A stretch of 64,000 nucleotides of DNA from Macrolepiota albuminosa (taxonomy: Eukaryota; Basidiomycota; Agaricomycetes; Agaricales; Agaricaceae), in the NCBI GenBank assembly GCA_027475525.1, contig JAMWFC010000029.1, positions 930,001 through 994,000 on the forward strand, given 5' to 3'. Positions within the stretch are counted from its first letter, which is position 1, and each line of letters opens with the position of its first letter. The translations under genes and the position numbers were made by a program. Below, piece by piece: positions 35,642 through 45,584 of this stretch. Under the pieces are notes generated by a model that saw nothing but the letters and a program-made list of their open reading frames with translations, did not search any database and was not told the origin of the DNA.

Positions 35642-35745
35642 TTATATAAACAACAGCGGCTGGAGCGACGGCTTATATAAACCATAGCTGGAGCAACAGC
35701 TTACAGAGCAGCAACATACATAATATCAGCTTACATAACCAACAG
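35642..35745. repeat. Short array of the 28-bp repeat (three to four degenerate units)
   Basis: Units starting TTATATAAAC at 35642 and 35673, and further TTACA/TTACATAA units, include GGAGCAACAGC as in the array at 30554-30815 and have the same orientation. Confidence 0.75.
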
Positions 35746-35786
35746 CCAGGAATTTCTTTTGATGTGACCCCAACTTGTACATATTT

Positions 35787-35940
35787 ATTCACTTTTGTAC
35801 TTCCTCACTTTTGGTGTTCACCAGCTCATTAGTTCAATAATGTTTCATTCCTGCTGACAAGTCATTCACTTTTGTACTTCCTCACTTTTGGTGTTCACCA
35901 GCTCATTAGTTCAATAATGTTTCATTCCTGCTGACAAGTC
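35787..35940. repeat. Perfect 77-bp tandem duplication (5 of 5)
   Basis: 35787-35863 and 35864-35940 are identical and the match does not extend beyond 77 bp. Confidence 0.97.
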
Positions 35941-36240
35941 GATAGCTACCTATCTAGCATAGGTAGATTATGTTATTGTAATATAACAATTCATCTATCG
36001 ACAATGTAAACGACTGCTAGAGCAAAGAAATAATGAAACATTCACACATCCAACAGAAAACATAACAAATTACATACATAATAAAAAAATACATAAACAG
36101 GAAACAAACTAAAATAAAACAAAATAAAGGATAGCAAAACAAACAATCAAAAATAAAAAAACATATTCGTATATATATGAGCAATTATAATTTCTCGACT
36201 TGGTGAAATAAATACACAATAATGTGCTCAACAAAGAAAA

Positions 36241-37000
36241 CTATATATAAAGAAAACACAAGGATTTTTCAACATGAGGATGAACATAATAGCCAGTAGA
36301 GATAGCCAAAAAGGAGCAAATATTGAGGACATGGTAGTAATAGCCGGTAGTAATAGCCAGTAAAGATAGCCAAAAGGGAGCAAATATTGATGACATAGCT
36401 GGTAGAGGAAGAGAACGGCAATTGCCGAGATCATGTGAGGGGCACAAATTTTGAGGACAAAATGCATGCCAAAGCAGGTAGTAAAACCTCAGTCTACTAA
36501 AGTAGACCTTGGAACCACGCAGTCCCACTGTTTCATTCCTTTCACTAGCATTTGACTTCATCCTTCCATCCCTCTGCCAAGCTTGCCTAAGCTCCATCAT
36601 GCAGAGGCACATGGACAGGTGCAGGGATTGAAGAGGCCATGGAGCGGACTGACCCCAGGTTGGCACAAGTGCAAAATCAGATGCAAGACAGATATAGATG
36701 GGAACCGGCAAGGTCAACTTGGGTATGGACACAAGTGATGTGCAAGGACAGGGTGTTCTTTTGGGGCCGGTAACAACAGAGTATGTTGTTTTTAGTGGGG
36801 ATGACGACACACTGACTGTTGCTACCACTGCAAGTAATGCCATAAGTTACTTGGTCTACTAATAAGCAGTACTGGCTATCCACTTCGGGAGAGGCCTTTG
36901 AGCAGTCGTACAATCCATACAGCTATCAAATGGAATTTGTTTGCCTCCATCCTATGTTTGACTCAAGTATTAGGCTAGGGAATTATCAAAACCCTTCTAT
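36241..37000 (-). other. Degenerate frames and a 64-bp imperfect tandem repeat
   Basis: ATAGCCAGTAGAGATAGCC at 36289 and its variant at 36353 begin two imperfect copies of a 64-bp unit. Minus-strand frames at 36241-36843 and 36677-36913 overlap and match no known family. Nothing functional is supported. The preceding stretch 35941-36240 is AT-rich and empty. Confidence 0.4.
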
Positions 37001-37159
37001 GTTAGACAATGGAGCGTATCAGGCAGAATGATTCTGGGAGGTTTGTAATGCTACTACTGAATTGTGGAATTTTTCAATAGAAGAAGCTTCGTGTACAATG
37101 AAGAGTGTCAATGATGGGTAAACATACTGTATATGCTAAATTTAGTGCCTTAGATGCCT

Positions 37160-38338
37160 ATCAGGTCTTAAATCACTCACAGAAATATTCTGGTATAGAG
37201 CTGCAAAGAATAAATAACCATAATTATCAAGTGAAAGTTTACTAAACTGAAGCCCAAACATCACTGTCTGACAAGGGGCATCTGCTTAGTATTAGATACC
37301 AATGTAAATGCACCATACCTGTAAAATGCAGTATATGACTCCAGATTCCAAGAGGAGTACTAAGATGCGCCATGCTCCAAGTAGCTTTTGTTTCTGGATT
37401 TTATTGTCTCGCAAAAACTGCAGATGTTTGCTAGTTTTGTTTGTAGTATGAGTTTGAGTGTATAACCGATTACTCACTATAAAGTCCACCCAATGAATGA
37501 TGTCGCAACTGCATTGGTAAGGAGAGACAGTCCAAAAAATGCATAAACCAGGGCCGATAGTTTGGTGTCGTCCACTGGTGGATTACTACTCCAGCTACTC
37601 AGTCCAGTGACTGTAGAAGTAGCCGTGTATGCCAATCCGACCACTTCAAAAGATAGGATTGGTCACACGGCACATTCAAAATTTGTGACTTACGGAAGGA
37701 AAGGACACACAGTCCAGTTGAAATTACAGACGCCCATCGTTGCTTACCAAGAATACACCATGCACGCCATATGATTATAGCGTCATTAAAAACAAGCTGT
37801 ATTAGGCAGGAAGTTTTCTATCAGGAAGATTTGACCTTCCAACAAGCATTTCGACGCACTGGTAACGTAGATATTGTTTCCATTACAAATTCTGATATCA
37901 TCATGGCGATGCCGTGAGAGGAAGAACAAGTGTTGAAATTGCACATGACGTCCATGATTAGGACTACCAATTGCAGCGCAGGACACCCAAGTGTTGTCAC
38001 AAGACTCAATGAGATAATTGCCAACGTTGCTTTGGAATGGAGAGATTTTTCTTGGCGTCTGAAGAATGACTGGTTTACTATGTCGCAGAGTACTTGTAGA
38101 TAGACACTGGCACATACTTGAATAGACTATGGATTACCATGGCATATAGCGGAGTGAATATGGCTGCCAAGGCAAAATCAGTTCCAGCAATGGAAAATGA
38201 AAAGTTTACTAGTGACACAATGTGGGATGCAATCAGCAACGCACCTACACATAGAGAGGCAATTGGCATTTTCCAGATCATGATGCCTGTCAAATCTTTG
38301 CCAATTTCCTGATAGAAGCCTCTTTCCGCTATATGCAT
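37160..38338 (-). CDS. Multi-pass integral membrane protein, agaricomycete family, multi-exon
   Basis: Predicted seven-helix membrane protein of a large agaricomycete family of unknown function. The minus strand reads a hydrophobic N-terminal segment (38338 to about 38080: SLCVGALLIASHIVSLVNF, FALAAIFTPLYAMVIHSLF). A segment with LGCPALQLVVLIMDVMCNFN follows (about 38020-37900), then the hallmark NDAIIIWRAWCILGKQRW at about 37780. A 51-bp intron (about 37684-37635) leads to GLAYTATSTVTGL and LVYAFFGLSLLTNAVATSF. After an intron starting GTGAGTAATC (about 37478) comes GAWRILVLLLESGVIYCILQ. The order and spacing fit the family. One frame change near 38075 may be an unrecognised intron. This is the best candidate for an ordinary host gene in the window. 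Confidence 0.65.
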
Positions 38339-38482
38339 TGTCGATAAGAAAAGCTATAACGATTTCAGGTTGATATTGAAAGTCGTCCCAGTGTAGTACG
38401 TGCAGAAGGTAGCATTTATACTTAACTGTCAAAGGCTATGCAGGCGGCGGTTGGATGATCATAATTTCTCATCATTGATCTG

Positions 38483-39735
38483 GGTTCCAGACAGGAAGTT
38501 GATTCATCAGTATGAAGTGAAAAAAATCTGGGGCTGCCGTCATTTGGAGCAATTTAAATTGGGAAGACCTAGAGTGCGCATATTTACAAGTGGACATAGA
38601 CACCATCAGTACCGATAAGATCACGGATTGCGATCAAGTGGAACAATAAATACAACGATCACTGTTCTGTATAAAACGCAAGCGTTTCAGTGTCCACGAG
38701 ACCCATGAGTCGTGTTCTCATTTCGCAGCAATCATGCGCCTAGAGTGTAACTCAGTGTTTCAATTCCCAGGTTTGCAATATGGACATGATTGCAATGATG
38801 GCTTATTTTTGTTTTTAATAGGACCTCCCATTCGGCATCGAAGTCTGCCTGCCTCGAGTGCTTCAATGGCGCATTTTCAGGCCCAAGAAGCACCACGCAT
38901 GCCCGCTGATCGGGCTATCAGTCCATACTCAATGTCAAAAGAAAAGTTATGCATTGATAGTGATAAGGGGAGCATTGGCATCGTTTGATGCATCTGATCA
39001 ATTTTTAAAGGGCGCTGCCGGTGCGTCTTTGTATTGTTGATCAAGGAAGGCTGATGCTCCCGAGGATGTATATCGAAACAAGGGCAAATTGATCCTGAAA
39101 TCGCAGAAGAAGCATGATGGGGAGAGGAAGAGGAGGTTCCAAGCGGCTCTTAAGCGTTCATGGGGCGCTGCCATGCTGAGTTTCGACAGTGAGGCAGCAG
39201 GAGGCGGAGGAGTTATTGGAGTGGTTGACTTAGTTGGTGAAGAAGGTGAGGGGGGATGTTGAAAGGGCTGGGGTCGGTCCGGGGATCCGGGGTTGGGTTC
39301 GTTTTTTCTTCCTCTTGCTCTCCACTAGTAACGTGTTGTCCTCTTGCAGTAAATCGAGAGAAGGTGTTCACGAGTGCGCGTCTTGCAAGGTTATACGGTT
39401 CCACATCGATGAGAGCGATGCGCTAGGTATCCCCGTGCTTGTCGAGCTTCCGAAGAATCAAGACTTGAAAGGGTGGGAGGGGAAGCGGAGAGAGGTGCCG
39501 ATGATGTGGTGCGTATAGATTGGGCAAGGAGCCTTCGCATTTGATCGTCGGAGTCAGGCTTTCCCCATTCACATTATTAAGCTTGTTCGTTGTCCCATGC
39601 AAATGACAATACATCCGCCTTTTACGGCTCTTACGAGTATGAATACCTTCTACATGTACGCCCAGGTACCTCTCAACTTTCAAATACTCTCAGTTCTAAC
39701 AGGTTATGAGCTCTGACTGAACTCTTCGCATGTCT
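38483..39735. repeat. Dispersed repeat, copy B (partner at 1-2130)
   Basis: Matches copy A in blocks with the same order and orientation. It lacks about 500 bp found in copy A. On the minus strand an open stretch (39683-39560) reads VERYLGVHVEGIHTRKSRKR and YCHLHGTTNKLNNV, and an adjoining frame runs to 39888 (CLWQALEADPIIQQLFQDDA). These look protein-like but the family is not recognised. Confidence 0.7.
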
Positions 39736-39888
39736 TTGTTTTCTCCAAATGATAACATGTCCCATGTCCTTGTTCTTTCCATGCATAAAATACTTGTCTG
39801 CATCATCTTGAAACAGCTGCTGTATGATAGGATCTGCTTCTAATGCTTGCCACAGACACCGCCTACCCCTGGGTCCATCCAGCTGCAC

Positions 39889-40240
39889 TTAATGCCCACT
39901 AGCCGGCCACAGAAACTTTGTTCAATTGGACTACTGGAGAATTCACCAAATCCGTAAATCTTTCTGCAACAGAGCAGCTTAGACAGTTACATCTTTGTCT
40001 CCATCTTGTCAAACAACTCTTAGCGCTGGGCATAAACCGAAATTGCCTTGGTCCAGCTGGTCATCAATATCCATCAAATGATCCCTCTCTCAAAAATCAG
40101 AATCAGGACTTTGTAACTCTGGGTATTGAAGGGGAAAAAAAGGACCCTTCTACACATACACATGCTCAAACCACAAGGTACTCCTCGGTCGTAACAACCG
40201 CATCGACAGAGAACGCCGGTGTGGCAGTGAGATGGAGTAA
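39889..40240. other. No gene recognised
   Basis: A plus-strand frame (39918-40244) has no recognisable motif. It lies next to the LINE 3' end. Confidence 0.35.
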
Positions 40241-40892
40241 CTGATGGATCGTTTGCGAAGACGAAAGGGTCGAAGACGGCGAGTAAGGGTAGGAGTTGGG
40301 TGTGTTAGAAAAATGTGGGTAGGGGACGTAGTCGTGGAGCAACGTTCGTCGTGACGTCGCGAAAGCTCGTAGGCCAGAGATTGACAAGCACGAGGGAAGA
40401 TAAAAAGTAGTCCAGTTATAGTCAGACACCAGTAAGAACGAATAACAGTAGTTCCGCCTCAGGACAAGAATTTAACCATCGCTTCGAGTCCCTCTTTCGT
40501 TCCGAGTAGTATTCCCATTTCCATCTGTTCGTCTGCCTCCCGTAATAAGTGTCGGTACTCCTCATACCTCGGGCACTCCAGTATGACGTGTTCCCTTGTT
40601 TGGAATCGTTCGCCGCATGGGCATCCTACTGGTTCGTTAGGCACAAACTTAGCGTAGTACTCACCAATGAAAGCGTGTTTCGTCCGGCACTGTGTGAGCC
40701 TTCCGAAGACCTCTCTTGGGGTGTGTGTCACATATTCTCTTGGTTTCCATCTTGGGCTTAGTCTGTTCGCCACGGTGAAGCCTCCTGTCGCCGGCATCCT
40801 CTGCCACTCTTCCTGCCATGCCTTAAGAGCCCTCTCCTTCGTCCTCCTCTTCGCGTTTGATAACGTGTTGTGATCCTGTGTCCATAACTCTG

Positions 40893-41104
40893 TGTCAAAG
40901 GTTGGTTTCGGTGAGAGGTGCATCGCATTGAAATTATGTAATCACAAGTTAGTATCGCCACGTAGGTAACCAAATAAATAAGTCGTGTTTTGTCGCGTTC
41001 TTCTTCGACGGTCAGCGTTTATTCGTCCTCGGTCAGCTCTCCTGCCTCTTGCGGCCATCCTCGTGTTCTCCACGGTCAGCTTTTGTTTCCTTAGCCCTCT
41101 GACA
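40893..41104 (+). repeat. Left LTR of the Gag-only element
   Basis: 212 bp, from TGTCAAAGG to CTCTGACA. It differs from the right LTR (42358-42569) at about seven positions, mostly CpG in one copy and TpG or CpA in the other. Confidence 0.95.
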
Positions 41105-41120
41105 GGTTATGGGCCCTGAC
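41105..41120 (+). promoter_or_regulatory. Primer binding site, probable half initiator-tRNA type
   Basis: GGTTATGGGCCCTGAC lies directly after the left LTR. Copia elements often prime from the anticodon region of initiator tRNA-Met, whose complement has the GGTTATG...GCCC pattern. The match to this fungus's tRNA is inferred. Confidence 0.6.
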
Positions 41121-41175
41121 TGCGCACAAATTCAGCACACAGTTTATTTGTTAAAAATTTTCACCACTTCTGATT

Positions 41176-42261
41176 ATGGCACCTTCTCATTACGAAATGC
41201 TTCGCACATTCAATCCAGACAACAGGTTTGATGGATCAAACTATGATGCTTGGGTCACAGAGCTGGAAATGACGTTTGTTGGACATGACATCTTGGCACA
41301 CATTAAGGGTGAGGCATCTTGCCCTAGCGATTTTTCTGCTGCTGCTCTTTGGTCCAAAGATGATCAGTCTGCTCGTGCCACCCTTTACAAGACCATTTCC
41401 TCTACCGACATCATTCATACCCACTTCAAGAACACCAACCCTGCTCAAACTGCTAATGACGTCTGGATCAGTCTCAAAACTGAGTTCCAGAAGGACAGCC
41501 GTGCGAAGCGCTTTGAGCTCAAGAAGCGTCTGTATAATCCTATCCACAATATCGAAAAACCAGTCTCAGTATACATTCAAGACATCATCTCTGCTCATGA
41601 TGCTCTCACTATGCTTGGCCATGCTCTCCCTCTTGTTGATGTCATCGACTCCATTCTTATGAATCTCCATCCCAACTTCTCCATTGTTCGCACTCTTCTC
41701 ACTACTCAGGCAGAGGAACCTTTGCTTTCTGCTGTCAAGAAGACGCTCACCAATCAGGAAGACACACGTACTGCACTCAATCCCAATGCAGCTGATGAGG
41801 TTAGGGCGATGTATGGTAGAGTGAAGGAGAAGGGGAGGAAAGGAAAAGGCTCAAAGGATGATGATGAGGCACCAAGGTATGAGTGGCTCAACCCTCGTAA
41901 CAAGGATGTCTGCCACCGCTGTGGCCTTCCTGGACATCACTCTTCTCGATGCATTGCAGACATGCCACAGAAGATAAAGGACAAGATTATCAATGAGGCT
42001 ACCGATCGCTGTCGTCATCGCAATCGCTCTTCATCCACTTCTGACTCTGATGTTGCTGCTGCCGTCAATTTTGCTCATGATTCATATGCCGCCTCCAACA
42101 CTGACAGTTCTGATTCCGATGACGACAAGCCCATTCAAGCCATGTCTGCCAGAGAGTTTACACATGTCCTCACTCAAGCGACTACGGAACGAGAACATCG
42201 CCAGCAATTGGGTATGAACAAGGAAAAATGGCAAGACCTCAAGACTCGTCTCAATGCCTGA
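41176..42261 (+). CDS. gag: Gag polyprotein, Copia type (UBN2-like) with CCHC zinc knuckle
   Basis: A 361-residue intact frame. The N-terminal 200 residues match the Copia Gag capsid pattern: FDGSNYDAWVTELEMTF, ALWSKDDQSARATLYKTIS, NDVWISLKTEFQKDSRAKRF, LKKRLYN and SVYIQDIISAHDALTMLGHA. A basic linker (residues about 212-228, rich in Gly and Lys) follows. Residues 246-259 are a CX2CX4HX4C nucleic-acid-binding knuckle (CHRCGLPGHHSSRC). The C-terminus is Ser/Asp-rich and ends in a charged helix. Gag would form cytoplasmic particles that package the element's RNA. The frame is undamaged although almost every other transposon gene here is broken, which suggests recent insertion or selection on Gag alone. 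Confidence 0.92.
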   Translation: MAPSHYEMLRTFNPDNRFDGSNYDAWVTELEMTFVGHDILAHIKGEASCPSDFSAAALWSKDDQSARATLYKTISSTDIIHTHFKNTNPAQTANDVWISLKTEFQKDSRAKRFELKKRLYNPIHNIEKPVSVYIQDIISAHDALTMLGHALPLVDVIDSILMNLHPNFSIVRTLLTTQAEEPLLSAVKKTLTNQEDTRTALNPNAADEVRAMYGRVKEKGRKGKGSKDDDEAPRYEWLNPRNKDVCHRCGLPGHHSSRCIADMPQKIKDKIINEATDRCRHRNRSSSTSDSDVAAAVNFAHDSYAASNTDSSDSDDDKPIQAMSAREFTHVLTQATTEREHRQQLGMNKEKWQDLKTRLNA

Positions 42262-42339
42262 TGAACAGTGGGTTGTTTCATTGAGTGGGGGGACTTTAAT
42301 TCAGTGGGGGACCTTTCTTTCTCTTTGGTTGCTCTGCAC

Positions 42340-42357
42340 CTCGTCTCCGAGTGGGGG
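42340..42357 (+). promoter_or_regulatory. Polypurine tract
   Basis: A purine-rich GAGTGGGGG directly precedes the right LTR, where plus-strand priming is expected. A similar GAGTGGGGGGA occurs near 42282. Confidence 0.55.
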
Positions 42358-42569
42358 TGTCAAAGGTTGGTTTTGGTGAGAGGTGCATCACATTGAAATT
42401 ATGTAATCACAAGTTAGTATCGCCACGTAGGTAACCAAATAAATAAGTCATGTTTTGTCACGTTCTTCTTCGACGGTCAGCGTTTATTCGTCCTCGGTCA
42501 GCTCTCCCGCCTCTTGCGGCCATTCTCGTGTTCTCCACAGTCAGCTTTTGTTTCCTTAGCCCTCTGACA
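42358..42569 (+). repeat. Right LTR of the Gag-only element
   Basis: 212 bp, followed by the duplicated target CTCTG (42570-42574). Confidence 0.95.
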
Positions 42570-43430
42570 CTCTGCCCCCATCTTGGCCTCTTCGTCTGCT
42601 CGCTCGTTTCCCTCCACGTCTTTGTGGCCTGGGCACCATTTTATGCTCAGTGTTCTCTCGTCGTTGCTGTCGAGGAACTCGTCCACTGTGTAGGTGGTCC
42701 TAACCATCTGCTGCTGTCCTGGTTTAGGTTTCGGTTCATATACCGAAGTTACTGCTGCTGTATTGTCAGCAAATATGTGTATGTGTTTTACCTGTTCGTG
42801 TCACTTTGCGTACTCTGTAGCCATCCTCGCTGCTTGTGCGATTCCGACCAGTTCCACATCATATACCTCAGCTCTGTGTCCCATGCCTCCTCTGCTTGAG
42901 AAGATTTTTTGGCCCTGGTGGTAACCTACGAGTCCCCACCCTGTGCACCTGACCTCCTTGTTTGTTTCGTCTTCTCGCATGGACCTGTCTGAGTATACTG
43001 TGATGCGGTTCCTGTCAAATTTAAGGTCGTTGATCCTTTCCTTGTGTTTCTTGGCTTCTTCCGACTTGCTGCCGCCCTTCGGGGCCCCTGTTATTGTTAG
43101 TCTTCTGCCGTGGTCACTCATCGTCCTCCTCCACGGTGGTGAAATAAAGGGGTCGATAGACTCACCTGTCGTTGGCCTGTATGTCTTCCTTGCTAGCCTT
43201 TCGAGTTGCATTAGTTTGGCAGTTTTTTGTCTGCCCCTTTTCTTCCTGGACGGGAATGGTGGAGGGTTTGATGCCGGTCTACCTTCTCGCCATTCTTCAG
43301 ATAGGTGTTCTATGACCGGGTTTGTTGTCTTGAGCCTGTGTACCGTTGTCCTCCAGGGTCAGGTCTGTTTTATTTTGACCGGTAGCAGATTACCCGTTCG
43401 GCCTGTTCATTTCATGCTGATGGGGTCCTA

Positions 43431-43924
43431 GTCAGCCGCTTTGCTGTTCTCTGTGATGCGGGGACTGTAACCTACCCCGGTCCTGCCCATAGTATAAATA
43501 GGGTTACATGTAGTATTGTCGGGGCCACTTTTGCAACATTGAGACTTAAACCAGTTCTCGCTGCAAGGCTCTGCGTGCGACCATACGCTGCCAACCTGGA
43601 CGGGCTATTGTTACACTTACACCTTGTTTGATCGTCGCTGAATCGTCAACAATCTCTTGACTTGCCGTTATTCCCCTGCATTGAAGGCTGCACCGGGCTC
43701 ACTGCAGCTTGCCCTTTATGCAAGAAGAATAAAGGCTTGCGACCGATGCCAGAGTATTCTCTGTTCACTGAGTACAGATTCACTGCACATACTCAGCAGC
43801 CACATCTTGACTATGTCGGATTCTAGGCGCAGTTGTGCAGAGAGTGCTGGTCTTTTGTGTAGTCATTGGAGCATCTGGCATCTGGTCCCATATGCTTTGT
43901 TTTCTACATGGAACTGTAGTCATT
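43431..43924 (+). promoter_or_regulatory. Spacer with a TATA-like promoter motif
   Basis: TATAAATA at 43493-43500 lies in a GC-richer stretch between two LINEs and could be a promoter. No gene was recognised downstream before the LINE poly(A) tract at 43938. Confidence 0.35.
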
Positions 43925-43940
43925 GTGAGTTGCTTTGTTT
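43925..43940. repeat. Target-site duplication of the LINE, 3' side
   Basis: GTGAGTTGCTTTGTTT, identical to 51966-51981. It merges into the poly(T). Confidence 0.55.
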
Positions 43941-44112
43941 TTTTTTTTTTTTTTTTTTTTTTGTGGTTATCTCTATAGGTATGTGGACAGTCCACAAAGT
44001 CGACCTCCGCAGCCTAGGATAAAATCAATCATGTAGCTTTCATAGTCATAACCGTTCAAGAATTGGATCCACCCTGAAGGAAATGCATTTACGCACATTG
44101 TGTGGGACTCGT

Positions 44113-45584
44113 TCACCCAATACCCACTAAAACCTCGGTTGCTGTCCTCCAAGCCTTGAGGGGTTCAACGTCTCCCGGTAAGAAATTTTTCCACGTATTC
44201 TGGACCCTTTTCGTCCTCTTCGCCTTCTTACCAAAGCGGGATTTGTCTGTCATCAGGCAGTCTAGCTTGAGTCTTTGGGCAATCGCCTTTCTCAATTTAT
44301 TTACTATTTCGATCTCGTTTACCATATTTTCTGGGTTCGCTTCCCTAGAGATTCGCCATTCGCATCGTATCTTCCAAATTGTCCTTGTAGCCTCCGACAC
44401 CACAATCTTCGAGAATCTATCTGCCCCCGACTTATCTCTAACTTGTTTCCTCCTAATCAGGGCGCATCCGAGCTGCTCTCCTAGCGTTGGTTTTTCAAAC
44501 TCGATACCTCTTTTTTCATGAATCTTTTTAACTAGCCTCCACACAGTCTCTTGTCCCAAGGCAGAGCATTCTGTAAGGATGTGTTCCATGGATTCAGTAG
44601 CATTGTCACATACTGTACAGTACGCCCTTCTCTCAAAGTTCGGTATATTTTCCCAGAATCTCCCAATCTTGTAACCGTTATGCATTGTCCTCCACAGAAA
44701 AGATCGGGTTTCTTTCAATAGGTCTTTATCATTAAGTGACCTCCATATTCTTTCGTCAGTTGGTGCATCATCATTTATGTTGTTCACCGCCCATCTTGTC
44801 ATGTCAAGGTGGGTTAACGTTCCACGCCTTGCAGGTGTCTCTCTCATCTCTATCATAGCTCTATATAGCAAAGCCTGGGTTACTTTACTCAGCCTTGCCC
44901 CTTGTAAGTCGTATTTTTCAGGGATTTTCATATCTATGTTTATTGGGTCACTGTTCCTTGCTCCTTGGCCCGCAAGATCATCAGCACCTTCATTTCCTTC
45001 ATCTCCCAAGTGTCCTTTCATTTTCTCAAAAATAGTGATACCTCTTCTGCTCTTAAGCTTTGCCGCCAAGGTTCGCATTAACTCCTTGTTTGCGACTCCT
45101 ATCCATCCATTATCCTCATTCTTCGCTAGGTTCGTCGTCAAACTATCTAGAACAAGTTTTGAGTCGCTTATAATTTTCATTGGCTTTTCATCCGGTGTAA
45201 TGTAGGCCGCTCTCAGTATAGCCATTGCTTCCCCTTTGTTATTCGACTGTACAAGGTCCCTGGGAAGTCTAATAGCCTCGTTTCTTATATCATCTTTCCC
45301 AAACCAGATACCGGCTCCCGCTGCCGCATCGATGGAGCCATTCTTAATGCACGAGCCATCTGTATATATTGTTGTTAGTATTAATGGGGAAGGGCTTTCC
45401 TTACAGTAGTTATCATCCTTTGTGCCCTGTATATTTTTACTTTATGTGAAAACCCTAAAGCCCTCCTTCAGCGAGGACTTCATCACTACTTCTGGGTCAA
45501 AAATTTGGCCCCCTACCTCCTCCAGTAGGGTTCTCTCCTCTCCAGTCAACTCACAGGTGTCCGTCTTCGTGCGTGGAGACCATT
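44113..45584 (-). pseudogene. LINE RNase H domain and C-terminal region
   Basis: Continuation of the RT frame after the solo LTR. RNase H motifs are present: ILTTIYTDGSCIKNG (Asp), GEAMAILRAAY (Glu), MKIISDSKLVLDSL (Asp) and KMKGHLGDEGNEGADDLAG (Asp), followed by the C-terminal finger AYCTVCDNATESMEHILTEC. From 45225 to 44113 the frame is open for 370 codons. One TAA (45442-45444) lies before the first RNase H Asp. Confidence 0.88.

Larger units (their letters stand above)
40893..42569 (+). mobile_element. Gag-only LTR retrotransposon (TR-GAG-like), Copia type
   Basis: A complete 1,677-bp element: two 212-bp LTRs (TGTCAAAGG...CCCTCTGACA), a tRNA-primer-like site directly after the left LTR, one Gag frame, a purine-rich tract before the right LTR, and 5-bp target duplications CTCTG (40888-40892 and 42570-42574). 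There is no protease, integrase, RT or RNase H. It would depend on enzymes from a related Copia element. It is inserted in the LINE coding region, and the paralogous LINE fragment at 7850-8330 shows the uninterrupted site. Confidence 0.92.
40250..43430 (-). mobile_element. 5'-truncated Tad1-like LINE, split by an LTR element
   Basis: Only the RNase H and C-terminal region of a non-LTR retrotransposon remain, as in typical 5' truncation. The coding part is at 43430-42570 and 40892-40459; between them sits the complete LTR element at 40893-42569. No poly(A) tail was identified at the low-coordinate end. Confidence 0.8.
40459..43430 (-). pseudogene. LINE RNase H and C-terminal zinc-finger region
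   Basis: The RNase HI signature is present on the minus strand: ITVYSDRS (first Asp), YDVELVGIAQAARMA (Glu), IHIFADNTAAVTSVY (second Asp), and KWCPGHKDVEGNERADEEA (final Asp). RNase H would remove the RNA strand during target-primed reverse transcription. One TGA interrupts the frame after ATEYAK (about 42805). Beyond the LTR insertion the frame resumes exactly, reading LWTQDHNTLSNAKRRTKERA, then a C-terminal finger CPCGERFQTREHVILECPRY, and ends at 40459. Only one stop and one insertion break an otherwise good reading frame, so it is a fairly young copy. Confidence 0.85.

Noticed and set aside
43454..43615. Possible solo LTR (TGATGCGGGG...TTGTTACA with a TATA box)
   Set aside because: It begins with TG and ends with CA, but the flanking five bases (CTCTG against CTTAC) do not match and no second copy is in the window.
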